64,000 nt of DNA from Medicago truncatula (lineage: Eukaryota > Streptophyta > Magnoliopsida > Fabales > Fabaceae), in the NCBI RefSeq assembly GCF_003473485.1, contig NC_053043.1, positions 15,839,001 to 15,903,000 of the forward strand, given 5' to 3'. Positions within the stretch are counted from its first letter, which is position 1, and every line of letters begins with the position of its first letter. Made by a program: the position numbers and the translations under genes. Below are positions 21,801-31,439 of this stretch, piece by piece. The notes beneath the pieces were generated by a model, which saw nothing but the letters and a program-made list of their open reading frames with translations, ran no database searches and had not been told where the DNA came from.

Positions 21801-23764
21801 TTTCATTTTAAACCATGCATGGTTTATATATGGTGGAAGCCCCATTTTTAATTCGGTTTATTTTGATTATAATTATGTGTTTAAACTAAGAATACATAAT
21901 GATACAAGGTTGAAATAAAATCTCCTCCACACACTCACAACATACATAATTGTAGAAGGGAAACAAAGTTCACTCATAACACAATAAATAAAAGATCGAT
22001 AAAACACGCATGCAATAATTATAGAAATCAGGCCTTATTTGGTAACAGATAAACATCTATAAGCTAGCCTGGTAATCAAGCAAGCAATTATATATAGTTT
22101 ATCTGTGATATATGGCCTGCCGTACGTGGATAAGATTTTTAATTACTATAGCTTGGTAGGTAGCTATAGTAATCAATAATCTCAATTATCAGAATGGGTG
22201 AGGATTTGAATGGATGGAGTTGTGATTTAATCCATGACATATCCTAGCTGATCTATATAGTTGTACACTAATTATAATCAATATTATACACGTCACACTT
22301 GTGTTCACACCATGGTTATTATGGTTGTTAGGGAAATCATGATGAGCATTATTGTTCATAATTTTCAGTCGGTGTTCGTAATAAAAATATTACTCGCAAA
22401 TCCTTTATCATTGACTGTGCATAAATAGTATAATGAAGGTACATATACGTGTGGCTGAAGTCCTTATTAAGAGTTGCCAGAAAAGCATCTGTAAATGCAC
22501 ATAAATAGAAGTAATAATGGCCTAATGAGTAATGAGGGCTCATATAGGAAAATAATGCATGATCAAACCCTCATCTACTGACTTACTGGCTTCACCATCA
22601 AAATACATAAATGCAGTTTTAAATTGCTCTATCTCTATTATTATATGTTTCCGTGTTTCACTATCTAGCCAAGAGTAGTAAAAAAAAAGGACTAAACGCT
22701 TGGTTCCCAATCCCAGACAACAAAATCAATGTTTCATAGCAGTTTCTATCTTTTTTGTTTCCTCAGTGACTAAAAAAAAATATTGTTGGAATCCACCTAT
22801 TTGGGTTAATATTGTGGTGGTTCGTTGAGACATTAGAGTCTGCACTTCTCAAGATTTTAGATTTGATTTTTCCAGTCTGATTTCTATAGGTTACTTTGAC
22901 TTCTTAAAAATATTGTTGGAGTGATTGTTTCTAAATATTCATTCCCCTAACAACCATCGTGTGAACACGAGTGTGATCTATCTATATATAAGAGAAAATC
23001 TAAGTTGGTCACAAACACAAATAAAAATGATTTAGGCACATACACATAGATAAGAAAAACTTAAAGATAAAAGTAAAAAATGACGTGACTAATTTATTTT
23101 TCTTTTAATTCTTTCATTTATGTATGTGTGTCAAAATATTTTTGATTTGGGTTTGTAACTAAGTAAGAATTGCTGCACAAAGTAAAAATATTTTTGACTT
23201 GGTTTTGTAACTAAGTTGTATATAAATCATTCACTCGATGTTCTGTGAGGCTGGGTTCTATCCATTTCGGCTGCATATGCCTCTGATGTTTTAGATGATG
23301 TCTCAACATGTCATTTTTGCTTTATTTTTTAAAATTGTCTTTTTTAAAGCTCAAGTTTTCCTGTTATCTTCTTTCGTGATGAGTACTTGTGTTAAAGTGA
23401 AGAAGGTATGACTGTATGATCTCCTGCTCGTATTTATCTATGCAGGGTCTTTGGTTTTGAAGATATCTGTTGTGAAGGTTGTTTTAGCCAATATTTGTCA
23501 AATGGGAAGATTGTTAGGTTTATAAACTATAGTTGACTACATTTTTTTAAAACAAGAGCTCTAGCAAGATGTCTTATCATGGTAGTGCGACATCATAGCG
23601 AACCTTGTTCTAGTAAGATATCAGACAAGTTGTCTTGTCATTGATAACAAAAAACATTTATATTTATATTTCTAATCAAAATCAAAATTTCATTAAAAAA
23701 CACACTGTTAATAATTTTTAAACATTAGCGTAATAAAAGAGGACGGTTTTTGCTAGTTATTAAC
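21801..23764. other. AT-rich intergenic; no gene seen
   Basis: About 2 kb without a credible coding frame on either strand. I could not recognise element ends or RNA genes. Confidence 0.4.
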
Positions 23765-25626
23765 AAAATATAATATTTTGTACTTGCTTGATCGGTTTTA
23801 AATTGTTTGGTGTAAAAGGCAGAAACTGAAGCATTCAAGTCTTTGTATTTAATTTTTGAAGTACGTTCAAAAGGAATGATTCTATGAAGTCTTTGAATTA
23901 TTTAGACATGTCTTAATACTAATAACCTTGTATATGTTTGGTATTGTCAAATTTCTTGTAGTGCAATTCACCATACACAAATAATTGAAATCAATGGAGA
24001 TCTTCTTGATGTAGCAACAAACACTCCAAAAAAAATAACTACAGTTACATATCTTAGCTCTTCGAACACATCCAAATGATCGACAAATCACCGATCAAAC
24101 CTGACAACCTGGTCACTGTGCTTTTAAGGATGCCCTTGACCTTGAGGCTGCTCTAAGAAGGATGAAGAACATGGAAAATATTTTCACAAAATTATCAAGT
24201 GCACTAATACACAAAAGGTTCGGTGTGCTGCCTAGTTAAATGATGAAGATGAAAATTGGTGTGAGAATTTTCAAGTTTGTTGGGATCAACATGGAATATT
24301 TTCTGTTGTATTTTGATTTGTCCTTTTAAGACAAGAAATAAGCTGTTTTCTAATCCCTATATCAAACAACTGTGCCTGTCGGAAAATATGCTACTAAATT
24401 CGAGGAACTGTCTCGTTTTTATCATTCTTACCGTAATGCTAACAGTGATCATTCAAAGTGATTGAAGATCGTGAATGGACTGCGTTATATCAAGTTGTGA
24501 CTTTAGACGCGAATTTTTGGTTATAAGAACGTTGTTGCGAATCCAAGTGTAGCATGGAATTCATAAAACACTTGATTTTCCTTCTCTATGAAAAAAAACT
24601 ATAAATATATGCTCCAACTTTAAATAAATACAAGAAGAGATTGCAAGGGAAAACTAGCTCACAAACAATATCACAATGAAAGAAAATACATAGAAAGAGA
24701 AAATAAGTAGAGACATCGATCACATGTATGACAAGCATCAATCCCTGATATGTAGATATTCAATTATTAGTACCATGGTCGATTTTTTTACTGACATCGT
24801 CGAATACTGTATAGTGAGGAGGGTCACGAAATGGAATTATAATCAAACTTCTTATCACTGAACTGAACTTTGCTTTCTCCAGTTTTGTGGCCGCATCTGC
24901 GAAACCACAAATTGCTTGTATGAATGTAAAATAAAGTGCCAAAAGAGCACCTAATGTAGAAAGTCCCACAGCCCAACTTGTTAAATAGTTATGAACAAGC
25001 GAAGCTCTGAATCTCGCACGCCAACAACCCAAATACTCATTCGCCTCATTCACCACGTTGTACAAATATGACTCATTCATATCAGGAACTATTTCTTTAG
25101 CTATGTTGTTGATCAATTCCGCGACATGTTCATCACTTCCTAAAGAATGATGAATAACCCCTTTATAATGAAGAGCAGAAACATCATTAGCTGAATTTAT
25201 GAGTCTGTTTAAGAAAAACATGTAAGTTGTCATGTCTGGATTGCATCTCTTGTGACATTTTTCAAATGCAACTATGTTGCGAAAAACAGTACCTCTGTGA
25301 TCACCAATGTACAAAGGTGGAATAGTTAGTTCCTTTACCATAATTCCCCATTTTTTTCCAAAGCTTATATCCATCAACTCTCTACTCTCGCAGGCTTTAA
25401 TTTTCACACCCCCTTCTTTTAGTTCTGTTATTGAATGAATCATCTGGCTCTGACATCCTCTTGGCTCTTCGCCAATGAGTTTCGGTCTTATGTTGTATCT
25501 AAGAAGATCAAGAACATGTTCAATTTTGAACTTGTAAGATGTTTGACATTCAGGGGTTTTTCGTGATTCGGATTGAAGCAATCGGTAGAAGAATTTGAAA
25601 GAAAGATTGTAGAAACTCATTTGTGG
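23765..25626. repeat. Second segmental duplication, right copy
   Basis: Partner of 18038-19607, same orientation, about 5.7 kb away. It holds a gag remnant and the C-terminal part of the intact DUF247 gene. It keeps the 260 bp that the left copy has lost, so it is closer to the parental form, though the left copy has small segments (near 18110-18130) missing here. Confidence 0.85.
24110..24500 (+). pseudogene. Retrotransposon gag remnant (right copy)
   Basis: Same broken gag-like text as at 18400-18750, with extra upstream sequence reading AFKDALDLEAALRRMKNME. Multiple stops and frameshifts. It lies just downstream of the DUF247 gene in opposite orientation. Confidence 0.55.
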
Positions 25627-26292
25627 ATGAAGACTATTGTTTTTATCGGTTAGCTCGAAAAGTTTTGTTAAAACAAACATTGGAAGTTGGTTTTCAAGCA
25701 TTATCATCTCGCGACGAATGGTTGGTAACATCCATCTACTAAGAGAAGGAACATGTTTGAATTCGTTATCCGATAAATCCCTCAAGAGTTGAATGATGAA
25801 AGAACCATCAACCAACATCATCTTTAGAAACTCATCACTGCTTAATTTGATTTCACCCATGTAACAGTTTCGCGCATTGATTTCTTCTTTCTCAAGAAAC
25901 TTGCAAGCCTCTTCTAATTTGGATCCATTTGCACCGTTTGGATCGAAGAGACGGTGAAAAAACTTGTTTTTCAGAACTTCCATTTCTTGCAAGTGTTGTG
26001 ATCCATAATGGTAAGGACCTATTGAGATGTTGCTAGGTATGTAGGCTTTTGGTTCAACATTTAACATATTTGGTGGGACTCTATATATGCACACACTCTC
26101 ATTTTTTTCTTCAGGCTTTATACTTTGTAACTCTTTCTCCACAAGACCTCTCCAAAATTTTGAACTTTTCACAGCAGTGCCATGAAATTTTCTTTTGATG
26201 AGTTTCTGAAAAGTAAAACTCATGAGCTTATTAGAACTCATAGCTGGAAAATTGAGAGCAAGAGAGGTAACAAGTTCTCTTGTCGTCTTCAT
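24760..26292 (-). CDS. DUF247 (UPF0481) plant membrane protein
   Basis: Intact single-exon gene, 510 residues from the first in-frame ATG at 26292; the open frame above it begins only at TTG. Seen: the N-terminal DUF247 signature IYRVPPNML (about 69-77) and ISIGPYHYG (about 89-97); the mid-domain run MLENQLPMFVL; and one C-terminal hydrophobic helix (WAVGLSTLGALLALYFTF, about 443-460) followed by a short basic tail. The layout (large soluble domain plus C-terminal anchor) is the normal family form, at a normal length. The molecular function of DUF247 proteins is mostly unknown; some grass members act in self-incompatibility. Its 3' half was copied to 18.9-19.6 kb as a pseudogene. Confidence 0.92.
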   Translation of the reverse strand: MKTTRELVTSLALNFPAMSSNKLMSFTFQKLIKRKFHGTAVKSSKFWRGLVEKELQSIKPEEKNESVCIYRVPPNMLNVEPKAYIPSNISIGPYHYGSQHLQEMEVLKNKFFHRLFDPNGANGSKLEEACKFLEKEEINARNCYMGEIKLSSDEFLKMMLVDGSFIIQLLRDLSDNEFKHVPSLSRWMLPTIRREMIMLENQLPMFVLTKLFELTDKNNSLHPQMSFYNLSFKFFYRLLQSESRKTPECQTSYKFKIEHVLDLLRYNIRPKLIGEEPRGCQSQMIHSITELKEGGVKIKACESRELMDISFGKKWGIMVKELTIPPLYIGDHRGTVFRNIVAFEKCHKRCNPDMTTYMFFLNRLINSANDVSALHYKGVIHHSLGSDEHVAELINNIAKEIVPDMNESYLYNVVNEANEYLGCWRARFRASLVHNYLTSWAVGLSTLGALLALYFTFIQAICGFADAATKLEKAKFSSVIRSLIIIPFRDPPHYTVFDDVSKKIDHGTNN

Positions 26293-26342
26293 AATAGAAA
26301 ATTCATGGCTATTTAATTTGCAACCGGTCAATATTTAATATT

Positions 26343-26511
26343 CAAGTCAACTTTTGTTATACAAAGTAAAATGTACATAATATTTTACACGTTATTTTTT
26401 TTTTTAATAGTCAAGTCTCCTATTTACATTTATATAGTAAATTGTACATAACATTTTACACGTTATTTTTTTTTTAATAGTCAAGTCAACTTTTGTTATA
26501 CAAAGTAACGT
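26343..26511. repeat. Short direct repeats upstream of the DUF247 gene
   Basis: A unit containing ttttacacgttattttttttt followed by aatagtcaagtc occurs twice, about 76 bp apart. The segment caacttttgttatacaaagta brackets the pair. They lie in the presumed promoter region; no function is evident. Confidence 0.6.
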
Positions 26512-26524
26512 GTAAATTATTATA

Positions 26525-26828
26525 GGCTAAACTTCACTTTTCGCCCTCTAAGTTTCAAAATGTTGCGATTTTGGTCCCCTATTAAAAGAAATGGCAAAAG
26601 TGACCCCCTATGTTTTGGGAAATATGCTCTTTTGACCTCGTAACATAAGGGAAATATGTATTTTGACCCCTTATCTTTACAAAAAGTTGCGATTATGGCC
26701 CCTTTTTTGGGACACGTGGCGTCTTCTCAACAATTTTGGGATGAAAGGGGCCAAAATTGCCATTTTTTTAAAAGGGGACCAAAATTGCAACATTTTAAAA
26801 CATAGGGGGCGAAAAGTGGAGTTTAGCC
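26525..26828. mobile_element. 304 bp MULE-type MITE with 9 bp target duplication
   Basis: Long terminal inverted repeats: GGCTAAACTTCACTTTTCGC at the left and its near-complement at the right, extending inward to ttttggtccccttt. Flanked by the perfect 9 bp duplication ATTATTATA (26516-26524 and 26829-26837), which fits Mutator-like elements. It sits about 230 bp upstream of the DUF247 start. Confidence 0.85.
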
Positions 26829-26837
26829 ATTATTATA

Positions 26838-27965
26838 ATTGTACCCCTCATATTGTCAAATAAAAATAATTGTACCCCTCAAAAAAATTATTTTAATCGT
26901 AGTCAGTAAACCAACCACATATTCCTGGAATCTTGCCAATTTTAGATTTGCAAAAGTAATTATGACAACTATCATACCGTAGACCTGGTATTTTGCTTGG
27001 TTTATTTAATAACAAAAAATTGCAGGTTTATTTCATTGGTTTGATGGTCTAGATAATATAGAAAAAATAAAAAATAAAAAATTACCAACAACTTATTTGA
27101 AGTCACGTTATTGTTTTTTATTAAATAATTTTAAGTAATAATTTTGTCTTATGTACCGATAGTCACTTTTTTCTTATGGGTTCAAAGTATTCTTGTTTTT
27201 TATATATTTGTGTTTGATAAGGGCAGTTGAGAAATAGGGGGAGATGTGAAAGACTTTCATTCGAAACAAGGGTCTTGTTGTATAAAAATAGCAAGTTGCC
27301 AATGACTTTGGAAAAAGGGGATTTTACGATGTAGATGCCTACTTTATAAGTGCCCTTCCAAGAGGTCTTAGAGCTTCCACAATGATGGATGCTACACCTA
27401 TTTAGCACCAGAATTAATAAACATCTTTATTGTAGAGGGAAAATGTTTGGTGCTTATAGAGAAGGGTGGTTATATAAGCACCCTCTCTTTAATTTTCGTG
27501 GGCCATATGTATAAATTGTACACAAATCAATCAACTTTGATGAAATACAATGGCATTGAGTTATTAATATGATCTATTTATTAACTTTTTCTGAGGTGCG
27601 GGGTTGGAGAGATTGGATGTTTATTAAGTAATATCATTGAAAATTAAAAAAATAGATGATGTGTATATGCATGACCCACTTAAACATCCAAGATTGAGTG
27701 TTCTATTGTAGATGATCTTAGGAATTAGTAATAGGGTAATGCCTTGATTTATTTTATTATAATTTATTTTAAAAAATGAGTGTTATTATAAATGAAGATA
27801 AATACCAACCTTATATACGTAAACCTTCCTATTATATGATCCTCCAGTATCTTTGAACAATGCTCCTTTATCTTCATTTAAGGACATACTAGCCATCATC
27901 TTATAAAATTGTTGTTGACACATCACTGTTGCTGAAAAACACTAGTAAAGTATTAAAATATTTCT
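26838..27965. other. Intergenic; no gene seen
   Basis: AT-rich. The 81-residue minus-strand frame at 27163-27408 has no recognisable motif. Confidence 0.4.
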
Positions 27966-28064
27966 TCGGTAGTTAACTGCCGCAGAAGTTAACCGCCTGC
28001 AGTTAACTGCCGCAAAAGCTTCGGCAATTAACTATTGCAAAAACTTCGACAGTTAACTGCCGCG
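27966..28064. repeat. GTTAAC-centred palindrome array 1
   Basis: About four reiterations of a 25-30 bp unit centred on cggcagttaactgccgc, each starting with cttcgg or cttcga and separated by aaaag or aaaaa. The centre, CAGTTAACTG, is a perfect palindrome made of two opposed MYB-core-like CAGTTA words. Related arrays are at 29344, 30108 and 30468. Confidence 0.8.
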
Positions 28065-28308
28065 GAGTTTTAAACTTGATATTGTCATTATTATTATTTT
28101 TTACTGACCACTGAAATTCCATATTTTTTTTCTAGTTTTCAGCCTCAAAAATTGTGACTGCCAAATTAATTGTGTTTAAATGTTATTCACGTTTATGAAT
28201 ATAAAGGGAAAATGCAATAATTTACATTAATGAATGGTTGATCTTTGTGGAACGGTTACTTTTGTTTTTGGTGGTGTATTTTTTGTTATAACCGGTGCTT
28301 ATTTACTA

Positions 28309-28587
28309 CTAGGAGATATAATTTGCTATAAATTGGATAAATTGAATTTCCTCGACAGTTGACTGGTGTTTGTCAGCCAACAGTGATGTGTCAACAACAA
28401 TCTTCATCATCTTAAGCATAGCGTCAGGGATAGAATTGACCCAATCATAGACCTCATCATGGGTTACTACATAATCTCGAGTATTTTCTTTATATATAAT
28501 ATAGATATTAAATTTGTACTCTATAATTTTAAATTTAACTCCAAATCGAAATATATGTAAATGAAATGTCAAACTATTTTTGTGCAT
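28309..28587 (-). CDS. Small unknown ORF, 92 residues
   Basis: Not recognised. It has an ATG start, and its C-terminal half (VYDWVNSIPDAMLKMMKIVV onward) looks like a helical acidic protein segment. That part resembles the open stretch at 29783-30001 (MPDTLTIIRDVVQIADNIV) in the order of PD, hydrophobic heptads and acidic residues. Both lie between GTTAAC palindrome arrays. It may be a fragment of a transposon-associated gene family (plant mobile domain/MAIN-like is a guess). Expression is doubtful. Confidence 0.3.
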   Translation of the reverse strand: MHKNSLTFHLHIFRFGVKFKIIEYKFNIYIIYKENTRDYVVTHDEVYDWVNSIPDAMLKMMKIVVDTSLLADKHQSTVEEIQFIQFIANYIS

Positions 28588-29130
28588 TGCAATTTATTTT
28601 TTGAGAAAAAAATATTAAAACACAATTATTGATCAAAACAACTTAGACACCATATGATTCCTTCAAAAAAAAAAAAAAACTTAGACACCATATGTGGAAT
28701 AGAACTCATCCATGTTTATTGCGCAAGATAATTTGATAATTTTATCTCTTTCATTTAAAAAGGGACAATGATGTCCTTACATATAAAAAGGGCAATTAGA
28801 TCCTTAACAATAATTAGAAAAGAAAATCAAGTCCCGTACAATATTTGAAAATGGACAATTTAGTCCCTTTGATAACAATTTTTTTTTTTGAACAAGCCTT
28901 TGATAACAAAATTAATAAATCTTTGTAAAGAGTTTTAAATAAGAAAGACAGTAGTATCCAAAATCAACCACAAGGCAATTACAAAATCTAAAACTTAACT
29001 GAATGAGTCTTGACTCGTATATTTTACTAGACATTTTTCTAGAGGAATTTTACTAGGCATATTTGTATGACTAATAATAAAAAAGAAACCCTTGTACTAA
29101 TTACGAGCTCATTTCCATTTTAAAATAAAG
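28588..29130. other. AT-rich intergenic; no gene seen
   Basis: Contains repeated phrases such as ttagacaccatatg and gacaatgatgtccttac, probably old MITE sequence. No frame of interest. Confidence 0.35.
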
Positions 29131-29343
29131 TTTAAAGGTGATAGATTGTTTGTTCAAAGCAACTTTTCACATCACAAACAATGAAAACACTAAGAAATGG
29201 AGAATGATAGTTATATAACATCACAACTTTTTCTATTTATTTTTTATTAATCTGATGTGGCAATTCTAAGAGTTTACATTTATAAAATTGATGTTCTGAC
29301 TTTGAAACCTTCCTAATGAACATGGAAACTTCTAAAAAAAAAT

Positions 29344-29421
29344 CAGCAGTAGTTAACTACCGTTGAGGAAGCCGGCAGCAGTTAACTACCGCTAAAGTCA
29401 GCAGTTGTTAACTGCCGCTGC
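29344..29421. repeat. GTTAAC-centred palindrome array 2
   Basis: Three units: agtagttaactaccgt, cagcagttaactaccgct and gcagttgttaactgccgc. They are separated by gaggaagccgg and aaagt. The array forms part of the left inverted arm; its mirror is at 30108-30186. Confidence 0.8.
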
Positions 29422-29692
29422 ATACTTGGTTAAATTTCCAGCCACTTTCTCCTTCCCTTTTTAAACAAAATTTTTCACTCTTTTTCATCCAATTTCAAAT
29501 TCATGAATATAAAATGTATGGAATAATATTTAACATGATAAAATTAATACGCAAGAAATAATATAAAAGGTATGTACGAAAATGTCATAGAAATACTAAA
29601 ATGTACGAAACATGTCATAATAATACATCACCTTCATCATAGTCAAAATGTACACAAAAAAAAAAAAGAAAAAAACCAAATGATAATCAGCC

Positions 29693-30040
29693 CTACTGTC
29701 TACGATGCCTCTGCCCCCTGCGATGCCTGGCAATCTGATACGTAAGGGCAGGGCGACCGGTACTGCCAATCCGAATCACCTCCTAAACAGTATCCTCTTT
29801 AGTCATCTTGCCGCTCCTAGACACAATATTATCAGCTATCTGCACCACATCCCTAATGATCGTCAGTGTGTCAGGCATCTCTCTGGCATGCTCCTCCTCT
29901 ATAATCTGCTCCACGTTCGCCGGCCTATGAGGAGATCCTTCATCAGATGGGAGAATATGAGGGTTAGAGACTTTGAAGAAATTGGGCGCAAATTCGTGCA
30001 ATTGAAGTTTGGAAAAATTTGGAAGAGAGTTTAGTAGTGT
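29693..30040 (-). pseudogene. Unknown gene 3' fragment with one in-frame stop
   Basis: The minus strand gives a protein-like run (VEQIIEEEHAREMPDTLTII near the middle) ending in an Arg-rich tail (RHRRGQRHRRQ) at a TAG at 29693-29695. It is interrupted by a TAG at 29783-29785 where CAG (Gln) would fit. There is no ATG start, so only a C-terminal piece is here. Family not recognised with confidence. Confidence 0.45.
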
Positions 30041-30107
30041 GTTTTAATGTTTATGTTTCTGGAAAAAGGAAAAGTGATGGTTTTGTTCTTGTTTATTCGC
30101 AGAACTC

Positions 30108-30186
30108 AACGGTAGTTAACTACCATTGAGGCCAGCGGCAGTTAACTGCTACTGGCTTCCTCAACGGTAGTTAACTACCGCTGAGG
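30108..30186. repeat. GTTAAC-centred palindrome array 3
   Basis: Three units (cggtagttaactaccat, cggcagttaactgctac, cggtagttaactaccgc) in an order that mirrors array 2, making it the right inverted arm of the candidate element. Confidence 0.8.
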
Positions 30187-30467
30187 GCTTTTAAGGAATT
30201 TTCATGTGTTAATATCATGTTTTTGAAGTTAGAACAGCGATTTTCTTACATTTATTGTCTATGCAAAGTTGTTTTGAACTGATACTCCACCACTTTTAAA
30301 TTCTAAAAAAAATTACAAGTCCATTTCCCCCTAAATATATTACAAGCCCATCATCTTTCCTTTTTATTTTTATTTTTACAAAACCCATTTTTGGTAAAAA
30401 TAAATAAATTTCTCGTCTCACATTCAAAATTGTTCTCCTGCATCATTAAAAGATCATTATACCCCCA

Positions 30468-30560
30468 TCGACAGTTAAGTGTTGTTGTACCAATGGTAGT
30501 TAAATATCGTTGGGTAACCAACAATAGTTAATTGTCGTTGTTCTCTGATATGCAAACAAC
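30468..30560. repeat. GTTAAC-type palindrome array 4 (degenerate)
   Basis: Decayed units such as cgacagttaagtgttg, tggtagttaaatatcg and caatagttaattgtcg. They have the same spacing style as arrays 1-3 but with most palindromes broken. Confidence 0.6.
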
Positions 30561-30750
30561 AATAGTTGTAATGTCGATCAAGACACAAATCGGTCTGCCT
30601 TAGTACCTGTAACTCATAACCACAATTTCAAAAGCAGATTTAATAAGATCCATGAAATGGTTATCAATTATGGTTAAGAAACAGTTTTTGTGATAATATT
30701 TATGAAATTGAGACATTGTGTGTTCCTAGTTTGTGATAAAAAATGTAACA

Positions 30751-31039
30751 CACTTCCTACAGATTTTCTTGTGGGAAACTATTATTTCTATTTACCTGTG
30801 GAAATAGTTTTGTGGCGGAACTAAATGCGATATGTTCACAATAAATATATTTGCGGGAAGGCATACTCCTCCAACTCTGATTAAAGGTTTCCGGTGGATA
30901 TTTTTCACCTTTCCTCAAGAAACAATTACCCGTGAAGATATCACCTGAGAACCTTAATCCTTGGCAAAATATGCACGAAATATTTTTCATGCAAAATTTG
31001 TACGAAAGTTCGCAGGAAAAATTAATATTTCTAGTAGTA
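30751..31039. mobile_element. Possible small CACTA-like element
   Basis: The left end reads CACTTCCTACAGAT. The right end reads atatttctagtagt, whose complement ACTACTAGAAAT resembles the CACTA terminus. Subterminal gtggga/cgcagga-type words occur on both sides. No clear 3 bp target duplication was found, so the call is tentative. Confidence 0.35.
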
Positions 31040-31163
31040 ATATGTGATCCCACAGAAGAAGCAGAACATGGGCATGTTCTCATACTTGAAATCAACCGAA
31101 TTAAACACCATCACTGGTGATGTAGATAAACATTTCAGCTCCAGTGGCCTTTCTGACATTAGT

Positions 31164-31430
31164 CTATATTTTAATATGTATGTTCTTTGCCTTATCTAGG
31201 AACTCATACAAGGGTTGTTTATAAATTTTCCCAAGTATTTCTCTCAAATGCGTACCCATAATAGATGTTTTATAGTGTAGTGGTGAACCCCAGATCTGGA
31301 TCCACATAGGAACATGATTGAAATCTAAGGAATGTAAGTCAATGCTCTGCCCCAAGCATAAACTACGAAGGCACGAACTAAACATCATAAATGATCCATG
31401 GATTTCCTTTCAAGACTCTAAATATCAGAT
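31164..31430 (-). pseudogene. DUF4283 domain fragment (retroelement-derived)
   Basis: The minus-strand frame includes LHSLDFNHVPMWIQIWGSPL and GTHLREILGKIY, the core text of the plant DUF4283 domain (FNHVPxWVQIWGLP…MG…LG). It lacks the rest of the domain and the zinc knuckle, and the frame seems to shift near the N-terminal side. It belongs to the same class of element as 8444-10050, on the opposite strand. Confidence 0.7.
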
Positions 31431-31439
31431 TCATTATTC

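Larger units (their letters stand above)
29130..30310. mobile_element. Candidate long-TIR element carrying a gene 3' fragment
   Basis: The left arm (about 29130-29421) and right arm (about 30108-30310) are inverted copies of each other. Both contain a palindrome array, gaggaagcc next to the array, an acttYRaaa...catgRaaa-type segment and ttcaaaRcaacttt, in mirrored order. Between the arms lies an open coding stretch on the minus strand (29693-30040). The exact ends and target duplication could not be fixed. The structure resembles a non-autonomous element that has captured part of a gene. Confidence 0.55.

Noticed and set aside
26293-26331. 13-residue extension of the DUF247 protein
   Set aside because: It begins at TTG; the ATG at 26292 is the first possible start.
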